A DNA stretch of 64,000 nucleotides from NCBI GenBank assembly GCA_964030475.1, contig CAXIPT010000003.1, positions 161,365 to 225,364 of the forward strand, read 5' to 3'. Shown piece after piece: positions 45,284 through 56,600 of the stretch (position 1 is the stretch's first letter; every line of letters starts with the position of its first letter). This DNA is from Tethya wilhelma. Its lineage: Eukaryota > Porifera > Demospongiae > Tethyida > Tethyidae. Under the pieces are notes generated by a model. The model was given only the letters and a program-made list of their open reading frames with translations, searched no databases and had not been told where the DNA came from. The position numbers and the translations under genes are program-made.

Positions 45284-48200
45284 ATGGAGGAACAGCTGGT
45301 TGATGCTTGTTGGAGGGGAGATGATTCTTTAGTCTTATCTCTTATAAACAGAGGAGCCAATGTTAACTGTTTAGCCAGGTATGGATGGAGTCCGTTAATG
45401 AGAGCAAGTGCTGAGGGAAAGATGTCTACAGTCAAACTGTTGTTAGACCATGGTGCTGAGGTAGACCTACAGGATGATGAACTAGAGACAGCATTGATGG
45501 AGGCAAGTAATGAGGGTGAAATGGACATTGTTAAACTATTAGTGGATCGTGGTGCTAAAGTTGGACTAGACCATGCTCTAGTTGGAGCTTGTAAGAGTGG
45601 AGATGATTCTTTAGTCTTATCTCTTATCAACAGAGGAGTCAATGTTAACTGTTTAGTTAAGAGTTTAGTGAAGACTATGTATGTAAAGTGGAGTCCGTTA
45701 ATGAGAGCAAGTTACGAGGGACACAAGTCAACTGTTGAACTATTGTTACAACATGATGCTCAGATTAACTTACAGGATAGCGATGGAAGGACTGCTTTGA
45801 TGCTGGCTAGTGAAAATGGACATTTAAAAATAGTTCAACTCCTGCTAAAGCATGGTGCCCGGGTTGATTTGGAACTTTTTGTTGTAAAAAGACCAACAGC
45901 CATGAAAATGGCTCAGAGTCATGAAATAATTGATGTGCTGATGTCAGCAATGATGCCTCAATTGATTGCAATGCTCCAGCCAGTAGCTCACAAGTGGAGG
46001 GAACTAGGGAAGAATCTTGGTTTGAAGGAGACCACTCTAAACCAATGTCACAGCTCTGCTAGTGAAGAGAACGGTCGTCTTGAAGCAGTGGTGAACACCT
46101 GGTCACAACAGAATGATCCTCGTCCATCTTGGAGGGCACTAATAAGAGCTGTGAAAATCATTGATAGAGACTTGGCAAAGGAAATGGACCAGCTAGTTAG
46201 TAAGTATATACATGCCATATTCAATACCGAGAATTTATTCACTTTTGTCCTGTAGGTACGAGGTTACAAACATATGACAAGGAGGAGGACAGTAAGAAAG
46301 AAAGTGATGACTCTCAAGCATTAGATGAAGCTGATCATCTTGCTGCTGTAGAAAAGGCCATAAAAGAAAAGGGTGAACTTGAACACACTGTAGGTCACAT
46401 AGCATTCGTAGGCCCAGCTGGCTCTGGAAAGAGCTCCTTGATGAAACGACTGAAAGGTGAAATGCCTAGCACTGAATCACCTAGCACTGGAGTAGCTGAA
46501 AAAGTCGTTCAAGTTGAAGTAACAAAGTCCTATTCTGCAACTGTGAGTGCTGACTCAGCGGCAATTTGGAAAGAAATTTTTTATGAAGATGAAGCCACCA
46601 GATTGATCAATGATGTAGAATCATCTCAATCCACTGAGAGACCACACCCACTTCCTATCACACCCATTGCTGTCAACCAAATTGATATTAATCCTGTTGA
46701 AGACATCCAAATAGCTCCAGGACAACAGTTATCCACTGATCCACCGGAACCTAGTACCATAAGTATCACAGAACTTGGCATAATTGCTACTCAGCCACCA
46801 CCATCAGGATATGTAGCACCCAGAGGTGTGTTCAGAGAGGCTATCAAGGGTAGAAACCTTAAAGAACTTCAAGAGTGTTTCAAGAACACGTGGACTCTCT
46901 ATCTCACTGATACAGGAGGACAAATGGAATTTCAAGAAGTCCTACCACTGTTAGTGTCTGGTCCTTCAATTTTCTTCATCATCTTTCCTCTCCATCAAGA
47001 CCTTTGTCAGCAAATCATGATAGAGTATCGTCTTCCTGATGGTGGACAGTCAGACCCCTATCAATCAATACTATCTCTAGAGGAGACTATTCTTCAAACC
47101 CTCGCCAGTGTAGCTTCAATGGGCACATTCACATACAATAGTTCACAGACAAAGAGTCGTCCACTCAAACCTAAAGTCCTCATTGTTGGCACACACAAAG
47201 ATCTTCTTGAGCCAGCTACTGTTGAATCAAAGATCAAGGAAATTGATGACCACCTTCAGAAGGTCATCAAGTCCACTGCCCACTACCGTGAAGACCTGGT
47301 GGAGCCATACAGCAGATCTCAGCTTATTTTCACTGTCAATAACTTCTCCAAGGATGATTCAGACTTTGGAAAGATAAGATCAAGTGTTGCACGAGTTATA
47401 GGTCGTGGTGAGTTTGAAATGAGCTATCCCTCTAACTGGTTAATCTTCAGCCTTGTTCTTCGTCAGCAAATGATGAAAGATCGTATTATCAGTTACAAAC
47501 AATGTTTTGCTATTGCTAAAGATTGTGGAATATTTACTATTGAGGAATTGAATCATGTTCTCTGGTTTCTTCACACTAAGATTGGTCTGATTCGTCACTT
47601 CCCCACTGATGGTCTTGATGACATCGTGATAAGAGATCCTCAGGTGCTGTTCGACTATGTAACTCACCTCATTGTGAAGACATTCACACTTGATAATCTT
47701 GATCCATCCCACTGTCATGAGTTTGAACACAAAGGTATATTTACATTTGAAGATCTGGAAAGAGTTAGCCAATCTGAAAACCTTCTTACATCAGAAAAAT
47801 TCCTCAAGCTACTGAAACATCTTAGAATTGTTGCTTCATTTAAATTGGAAGATGGTCAGCAGAAATATTTTATGCCATGTGTTCTAGCCCGTACAAAAGA
47901 GATTGAGTCTCAACAACCACCCACCCAGAATTCAGCTATCCCTCCTCTACTGATAACTTTCAAGTGTGATTTCTGCCCCAAAGGCCTTGTTGGAGCTCTC
48001 ATTGTGTATCTACTCTCAAATGAAATGAGGTCAAAGTTCAAGTGGAGACTACAAACAGATCGAATCTTCCGAGACCAAGTTTCTTTTCGTGTTGGTTTCT
48101 ATGACATCATCACTCTTAAAGTCCACCCCACCTACCTGGAGCTGGTTCATTGTCGTGAGGAGCAATGGTTGACTGCTGCAGTACAATCAGTCCAGAGTGT

Positions 48201-48453
48201 GTGTTGTGAGATCCGAAGCTGTGTGGAGAAAGGGTTAAAGAAGATATCCTCTGAGATGAAGCTCACTTCAGATGCTGACCATTCTCTCAGCTTCTACTGT
48301 CAGAATTCAGACTGTGTCAAGAAGAATGGCCACCATCCTGCTAGTCTTGAAGAAGATGAAAACAGCCAGGTCTTATTCTGTGAAAGATACGAGCTAACCA
48401 TAACATCTCCTCCACCAAAAAACTACCTATATTGGTTGAATGGTCAGAGTTAA
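45284..48453 (+). CDS. Ankyrin-Death-Roc-COR protein (Roco paralogue A)
   Basis: Two exons, 45284-46199 and 46256-48453, joined in frame give 1,037 residues. Residues 1-230 hold about six ankyrin repeats (GANVNCLARYGWSPLMRASA, GRTALMLASENGHLKIVQLL). Residues about 235-305 form a death domain (HKWRELGKNLGLKETTLNQC, NDPRPSWRALIRAV). Then a Roc GTPase domain: P loop GPAGSGKSS near 361, DTGGQ near 523, THKD near 612, and a COR-like region (SNWLIFSLVLRQQMMKDRII, LHTKIGLIRHF). A Cys/His-containing tail follows (CQNSDCVKKNGHH). Roc-COR proteins are GTP-regulated dimers; ankyrin and death domains mediate protein contacts. ATG 45284 lies four bases after an acceptor, so upstream exons may exist. Close paralogue of the gene ending at 58239. 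Confidence 0.85.
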
Positions 48454-48509
48454 CTCAGTGTTGCTATTAGTTTCGTGTATGTTTTAAACCTATTTTACCA
48501 CTACCACAG

Positions 48510-49249
48510 TGTCCAATACTGATGGTTGCCATGACAACACAGCTCGGACACATAAATCCAGGAAGAGACATGGAAAAGGGAAGGTTAGTAACAATGGTCT
48601 AGAGTAGCTGCTTTACTGACAGAGAGTGTTTTTGCATGTGTTTCATGTGCATGCAGAGTTCAAAATCCAAGAGACTCCATCATGGTAACTTCAGTGAGGA
48701 AATGAGTGAGTTAATTGGGTTTTGTGTTTGTGTTTGTGTGTGTGTGTCCGCACATCATTGGTATGTTGGTGTACATCTGTGAGATAATGAGAGGGTGCAT
48801 GAGTATCAAGTATGGTGTTTGTTAATCAGTGAATGTATGATGGCTATTTCAGGCCCTATAGGTGATTGGAGCAGTGAGGAATCAGAGTCTAGTACAAATG
48901 ACTGTCAGGACAACCTGTCTGCCATGCCCTCTACAGGGGTCAAAGTTCAATCTGAGGTGAGTTATAAAGTAATACAGAGATATTACCATGACTATTTGCA
49001 ATTAATAGTGTGGTTGTTTCTGCAGAGGTCAGAGTCCACTACCACTACTGCAGTGTCCAATACTGATGGTTGCCATGACAACACTGCTTTGATCAATAAA
49101 TCCAGGAAGAGACATGGAAAAGGGAAGGTTAGTAACAGAAGAATTTGTCTAGAGTATCTTTAGTGACAGAGAGTGTTTTGTTTCATATGTGTAGAGCTCA
49201 AAGTCCAAGAGACACCCTGGTAACCCCAGTGAAGAAATCAGTGAGTCAC

Positions 49250-49282
<33 letters not shown>

Positions 49283-49983
49283 CATTGGTACATGCCTGTG
49301 CATGTGTGAGGTAATGAGAGAGTAAGACTGTACTGGTGACTGTATTCCTAAAGTTTGTTAATCAGCAAATACTAAGCTAGCCGACACATGATGGTTATTT
49401 TAGGAAACAGTGATTGGAATGACGAGGAATCAGAGTCAAGTACTGATGGTCGTCATGACAACCCATCTAACACACCCACTAAAGGAATCAAAATTCAGTC
49501 TGAGGTGAGTCAGTGATGAAGATACTTGCTACCATGACGATCATTGATATGTTTGTTTCTACAGAGGTCAGAGTCCACTCATAGTAACTATGGTGATCGT
49601 ATTGTGGAAATCAGTGAGTTTCAGTGTGTGTTGGAAGATGTACAGTATAGTATTAATGCCACAATGTTTCATAAGTTATACTGCTTATGCATGCATCCTT
49701 GTCACTGTCACGGCATTCAGCTGAGAAGGACTGGGCTGACGTTGTCCATTACCTGAGGAAACTGGACCAGGGTCAGATTGAACTTCTTGGAGGAGAGTTG
49801 GGACTGAGTTGCTTCACTGTTAACAAGATGAGGAGTCTGGGAGATATGGTGAGAGCATGGCTACGAAGAGAAGACAATGTCAAAGAACTGTCATGGAATC
49901 TACTGGCTGACAAGCTGAAGAAGATTGGACAGACAGGCATCGCTGAGGAGATTATCAAAGACAGAATCATCACACCATCATGA
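48510..49983 (+). CDS. Serine-rich repeat exons with terminal death domain
   Basis: Eight exons in consistent phase: 48510-48583, 48657-48705, 48853-48956, 49026-49127, 49195-49240, 49404-49504, 49565-49613, 49721-49983. Exons 1-3 and 4-6 are two copies of one three-exon unit (SNTDGCHDNTA and SRKRHGKGK, then SSKSKR, then SSEESESS-like). The last exon encodes a death domain (WADVVHYLRKLDQGQIELLG, MVRAWLRREDNVKELSWNLL) and stops at 49983. The 5' start is not identified; it may be an independent gene or alternative 3' exons of the preceding Roco gene. Function probably adaptor-type interaction through the death domain (inference). Confidence 0.65.
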
Positions 49984-50644
49984 AGGTAAATGGATCTGAC
50001 TAGCTGTTGTTAAATTATTACTTAATTCCCCTCAACCAACCAATATCATTTCCTTCACCTCTTCCATTGTCTAGAAAATACAGTAACTGTTGTATGTGAC
50101 ATTGTGGTGCATAAAAAATGTACTTAGGCTCCAACAATACTATAGTCTGCATACCTGTGGTAAACTTAAACCTATGCCATGCATGCACCACAGTTGTTAT
50201 AGTACAAGCCAATGCATGAACATCCTGAGTACAAGCTAAGAACATATCTGGAGTGCAAGTTACTGGTGATTTACACAGACCTGCATGGGAATTTACACCA
50301 TGGAATTCGAAGTGAACTAGAATGTAGAGTATATAACTTTAAGTCCATAACTAATATTTTTCATAGCAAATTGTTGTTGTCTTATGTTGTCTGAGTTTTT
50401 GTGTAAAATTATCATGTAATGACGATGTAATGTTAATTTCATCTCTTTCTCTTTATCTTAGACATTAAAACATATATATGTCAGTTTTACTTAATTATGC
50501 TTAATTGTGCGCAAGCGAAAATTTGTGAAAGAGCTAGCGAGGAATGTTGCGAGTCACGCCAGACTGCCAAGAGTCACGCTGCGCATGGTTTGGTTCAGCC
50601 TCACCCCCTAGACTTAGACTATATCATTAATATTTCCGGTAAAG
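49984..50644. other. Intergenic region upstream of the 2A-Roco gene
   Basis: No gene seen. The final 150 bases are richer in CpG and probably hold the promoter of the gene starting at 50645. Confidence 0.45.
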
Positions 50645-53600
50645 ATGCCCATTGCTGTTGAACAATGGCGGGCTGCTTCAGGCGTCCTGGACGTTAGTAA
50701 ACGATGGCTACACAGATGTCGACACAGTTTCAAGCTCTCGACTCCTTGTTGTGATCTTCCATCTCCTCCGTCCGCTGACTGGAAAGGCTACTACCCCATC
50801 GCGGTGTTATTATGTTTACCGCTCCTCTACCGAGTGTATTCCGTGTGTGTGGTTGTATTGAGAGCGTCACAGCACCTAGTGTGTCGTGAGCAATCTATGG
50901 CCAACCTGTATACTAATACAAGTAAGAGTATTATTAGCTTACAACCTGTGAATCCCAAGTAAATAACACTGTGTACGTAACTTATGTATGTTCTCCGCTC
51001 AAACAGTATGTGCTCGTGGTGACTGCAGTCATACTTTCTACGTGAACAAGGAAGATGGTGTACCCCAGCCATATGTTCTTTTAGCCAGTCTGGCAGTTCT
51101 CCTCTATGTTGTTGTGATGGTAGTTGTACTGGTGATATTCTTGTCTAACCATTATCTATGGTCTAACAGAGCCAAACATCAACAGGAAATGCTGACACAA
51201 CAACTACCTTATTTGGAGTTAGCCTGGTTAAACTTTGGGCCTGATTGTGGGCTCATTTATGACTCAAGAACTCACAATGCATTTGCTACTCTATCAATGA
51301 ATGGCCTCAACTTGCAATGTAAGTGAATGACACTCTTGCAGACTCCATATACACACACGTATCCTAGAGTGCTAGCTATGTGCTTTTAAAGTTGGAACAT
51401 TTTCATGCATGTGGCATAAATGATCCACGAAAACCACAACCATGCATAGTTACATGGGTAGCAATTTGAAACATTTTCAATTTGAGGCAAGCTGAACAGT
51501 AGTTACTGTATAGCGGGTATTTTTCGTGGAGTAAAATTTTCGTGGTTTTTGTGGTTGACTGATAAACCACGAAATATTTACCACGAATAAAGGCTGGGGT
51601 GTGGTTAATCCATACGTGCCGTATACGTGACCACGAAATTTTTTCCACAAATCAGCGAAATTTTCAAAGACCACGAAAATTTTACCCCCCTGAAAAATAC
51701 CCGGTATACGGTATACAAACAGTGTGGTTAAGGAGTGCTGATAATTGCAGGCAGTTCACCCCCTCCCTCCCAGCTTTCCTGGAAACTTACTATATCCTAC
51801 TATGATTGTGTTTAAAGGAACTGTGTCACTATGTATGTAAGTGCTGTTTTGTTACGAAAATAAAATGCGGGATGTTTTGTGACGTTTTTTGTTGACAGAC
51901 ATGCAATATATATCTATGTACAAGGAGTTAGTATTTGGACGTGGTACCCAGATCGCGCTAGAAATAAAACAAAAAACCGTCACATGAGGTCATAGGATGT
52001 CATAAAACGTCATGCATTTTATTTTTAGTAACAAAATTATAGCCCTTATATAGTGACACAGTTCTTTAGTGACAGCATGTGCTATGATTGCTGAATTAAC
52101 ATTATCATTTGAGATTATTACAAACTCAACCTGTGGTTTCCACTTCCTCTGCTGTATATAGGCATTGTGAGGTGTGTGAATGATTTCAAGACTGAGAACA
52201 GAGGGAAAAAACAACATAGCATATTATTAAAAAACAGGTGTCTCAACACATTAGGAGTGGTCCCATTCTTCCTCCAACTGTCCTCTCTAGTGCTACTGGC
52301 AATGCTCCTCCTACTAGCTGGAGATGTGGAGAGAAACCCGGGACCCTTTCATGGTGAGGGGCCTTGTTTTGAAGCTCTATAAATTTATGATAGATTGATT
52401 TTTTGAGGTGAAATTTTGAACAGCCTGGCTAAGGCAGATTCACAATATCTGGTGCTGTGTTGCGTCACAGTATATACTTCACATTTGGTGATGCAATGCG
52501 ATGCAACGTGCTGACACAGATTTAGAAAATTGTCAAAATGTATGTTTGATACCTTGTGTTAATTTTTGCGTATCTACGTGCAAAAGATTTTACACAATGG
52601 AAATGTAATTTTGAACCCGCTTTATAGCTATACCTGTCATCCATCATTAATGTTAACATAATTTTTTCATCTAAGGGGGAATAAAATCGAGAGAAAGAAT
52701 CTAGCTAGACCCCCCTCATGCTCCAGGTCTGGTAAATAACCAAAAAGCCATGCATATGTAGTTCTGGAGTAACACAACCACCAAGCTTTGATAAGCTAGG
52801 CTCATGAATATCATTATTTGCCAGGCCCCTTCTGTAAACAAACTAGCTACATGAATTATGTGAAGTAAACTTATGTGCCGTCCAATCCACAAATTATTTT
52901 GTATAGATCAAGTTGAATCAGGAACTACAGTGGTTAGCTTTCATTGCAAAGTGGAGAACAGGAGTATGAGTTCGCTTGCATTTCTACTGGTTGTCATGGC
53001 AACACTGCTCTTGAAGTCTGGAAATGTGGAACGAAATCCTGGACCAGTTGTTGGTAAGGACCATGTAGATGTAAAAAAAGCAGATTCTATTAAATAGGTT
53101 TTTTCCCAGCAAACCATCTAAACTTTCAAATTGAATGCCGATTATATCAACCACATGCAGATGATAAAGATACAGCTGCTATTGTTCACTACCTTAAGAG
53201 ACTGGATATTAACCAAATGAAAGAACTTGGTCCAGAACTAGGTTTGAATGTCCATAAGGTCAACAATATGACCAACTTACCTATGGACATGGTGAGAGCA
53301 TGGTTGCGCAAGGAAGATCAAGTGCTGGAGGAAAACTGTACATGGGAAGCATTAGCTAATGCTCTAAGAAAAATCGGACAAAATGGCATTGCTACTGACA
53401 TTCTCAGAGACAAGTGTCATGACAACTCATCCTCTAGTCCATCAACCTCAGGTATGTTTGCAAAGCAGTTTGACTCTAAGCTGCAACCATGCACACTGTC
53501 ATGGCATTCGTGCATGCTTCATTTTTAATGAATTAAATTAATTCTTTAGCTCATTTTTAGTGGTGATCATCATAATTATAATGTAATAATACACAATAAA

Positions 53601-56600
53601 GACAAAATTTTATACATGTGTATCATTACCCTCAAAAATATATTCATGGAAGCTTGTAAGTATTTTTCAGTTAACAGTCTGTTATTTATAATCAGCGGCA
53701 ATCTTTTACTTGTCACTTTTGCCCATGTACATTAAAAGGCACAGATACAAATGCAGCGCCTGCGCCTACTGAACAAGCATTTCTGCCCCTCAACACTTCA
53801 ACACTAAATGAAATTGAAAAGAAGCAACTTATAGACAGACTCACAAGTGAAACTAAAGACATCCGAAGTAAATTTAGAGAGCTATATAACAGGGTGTTTC
53901 TTTCCCTATCAAAGCTACCTTATTCTTCAGAGCATGTTGCTACTACAATTGTTTCATCATGGTGTGATGCAGAGGAAATGGAACCTTCCCATAGACAAAC
54001 GGTCCTTGCAGCTAAACTACATGAAATACAAATGTTTCTGCTTGATAACAAGTACATTACATTTCTGAATTATGATATGTTAAAAACAATTATTAAGTCA
54101 TTTGCATTAAAAAATGAACAGCAACAAATGGATGAATACATATCTGAGTTTGAGAAGTTCTGCAGGCGTAGTGTATTTGAAGTCCCAACAGATTTAATTG
54201 AAACTAGTGCTCCTGAAAGTACTCAAAAGCTAATCGCTAAAGTAAGTGACGATTATTTTGGAGACTCGGACAATTGCAAAAAACCGTTCAGCATGAATGA
54301 CTTGAAACATTTGACTAGTACCTTGACAAAAATTATTGGCACTCGTTTGATCTATGTTAAGCGTGTTGAGAAAGGATGTGTACAAGTTACATTTGTTATT
54401 TTGTCATCAAAGAAAGTGCTACCATTGTCTGAAAAGCAATTGGCAGAAATTAATGAAATCGGTGTCAAAGTTGTTAAGCAATTTTACCCAATGGAAGATG
54501 TAAGTATATACCTAATCATTAATCTTCCTTGCATGTGACTATTATATGTATTGATGTATATATGTCCAATCCTACATGTATCAGTAGCGAGTCATGATTC
54601 TGTTTCATAGTAACATTTCTCACATACTCGGAAGTCTCCCTCCCTGTATAGAGAATGTCCCACTCTCCTCAGTCTATCAGCGGCCATGACTCTACTAGTG
54701 TTGGTCCCTCCTCCAGTGATGAGACCAGGCTCCCTCCTAGCCAGCCTAGACCACCTCAGAGCCACTCCACTCCACGGCCAGTGGATCCTGGGCTACAACC
54801 AGTCACAACACACCCCACACCTCCAACTCAATGGACAGGAAGTAGTCATGTGATGCCATCTCAACTAGCCACATCCACCGACACCCAGCCAGGGAATCCT
54901 ACTAGGGGGAGGAGTCAATGGTTACCATGGCAACAAGCCAACCTCATTGGAAGGCGGCAAACTGAGTAGGTGTTTAAAAATTATCCACACTGAAATGTAT
55001 GACATAATAGTATTGTGTTTTTCTCTTCCTGTGTAGATCAATAGAGGAACAGCTGGCTAAAGCTTGTGGGAGTGGAGCCGATTCTTTGGTTGCATCTCTT
55101 GTCAACAAAGGAGCCAATGTTAACAGCCTAGTAGAGATTGGGGGTAGAGAGTGGAGTCCATTAATAATAGCAAGTTGTGAGGGAAAGATGTCTACAGTCA
55201 AACTGTTGTTAGACCATGGTGCTGAGGTGGACCTACAGAACAATGAAGGAAGAAGTGCAGTAATGGTAGCAAGTAGTATGGGTGAAATGGATATTGCTAA
55301 GCTATTAATTGATCATGGTGCTAAAGTTGGACTAGACCATGCTCTAGTTGGAGCTAGTGAGAGAGGAGATGATGTTTTAGTCTTGTCTTTTATCAAGAGA
55401 GGAGCCAATGTTAACAGTTTATTGAAGATTAACGATGAAGATGGTGTGGAGTTGAGTCCATTAATGAGAGCAAGTGCTAAAGGGCAAAAGTCAACTGTTG
55501 AATTATTGTTACGACATGGTGCTCTAACAGATTTACGGAATAGGGATGGATGGACTCCTTTGATGGTAGCTAGTCTTAATGGACATGTAGAAGTAGTCCA
55601 ATTCTTACTGGAGCATGGTGCCCGAGTTGATTTGAAGAATAAAGATGGATTCACAGCCATAAACATGGCTAAGAGTCTTGAGATGGTTGATTTGCTGATG
55701 TCAGCAATGATACCTCAATTGATTGCAATGCTCCAGCCAGTAGCTCACAAGTGGAGGGAACTGGGGAAGCATCTTGGTTTGAAGGAGGCTACTCTAAACC
55801 AATGTCACAGCTCTGCTAGTGAAGAGGAAGGTCGTCTTGAAGGAGTGATGAACACCTGGTCACAACAGAATGATCCTCGTCCATCTTGGAGGGCACTAAT
55901 AAAAGCTGTGGAAAACATTGACAGAGACTTGGCAAAGGAAATGGACCAGCTAGTTGGTAAGTATATATAAACTCTGTCCATGTATTCAATACTGAGAATT
56001 TATTCACTTTCCTCTTGTAGATTGGGACTTACAAACATATCACGAGGAGGACAGTAAGAAAGAAAGCGATAAAAAGGAGGACAGTAAGAAAGAAAGTGAT
56101 GACTCTGAAGCATTAGATGAAGCTGATCACATTGCTGCTGTAGACAAGGCCATAAGTGAAAAGGGTGAACTTGAACACACTGTAGGTCACATAGCATTCG
56201 TAGGCCCAGCTGGCTCTGGAAAGAGCTCCTTGATGAAACGACTGAAAGGTGAAATGCCTAGCACTGAATCACCTAGCACTGGAGTAGCTGAAAAAGTCAT
56301 TCAAGTTGAAGTAACAAAGTCCTATTCAACAACTGTAAGTGCTGACTCAGCAATTTGGAAAGAAATTTCTTATGAAGATGAAGCCACTAGACTGATCTAT
56401 GATATGGAGTCATCTCAATCCACTGATAGATCACACCCAGTTCCTGTCACACCCATTACTCCTGCCAATCTAATCAATCTCCTCGATATGACTCCTGTTG
56501 AAAACATGCAAATAGCACCTATACTCAGTCCACAGTACTATTGTGCAAGTACAAGTGACAGAGATATCGAACTTATTAATGAAACAATACCATCAGGATA

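Noticed and set aside
52320..53046. 2A motifs as a recent viral or retrotransposon insertion
   Set aside because: Both are in spliced exons in phase with host-type domains, and no viral or reverse-transcriptase frame is nearby; an ancient origin cannot be excluded.
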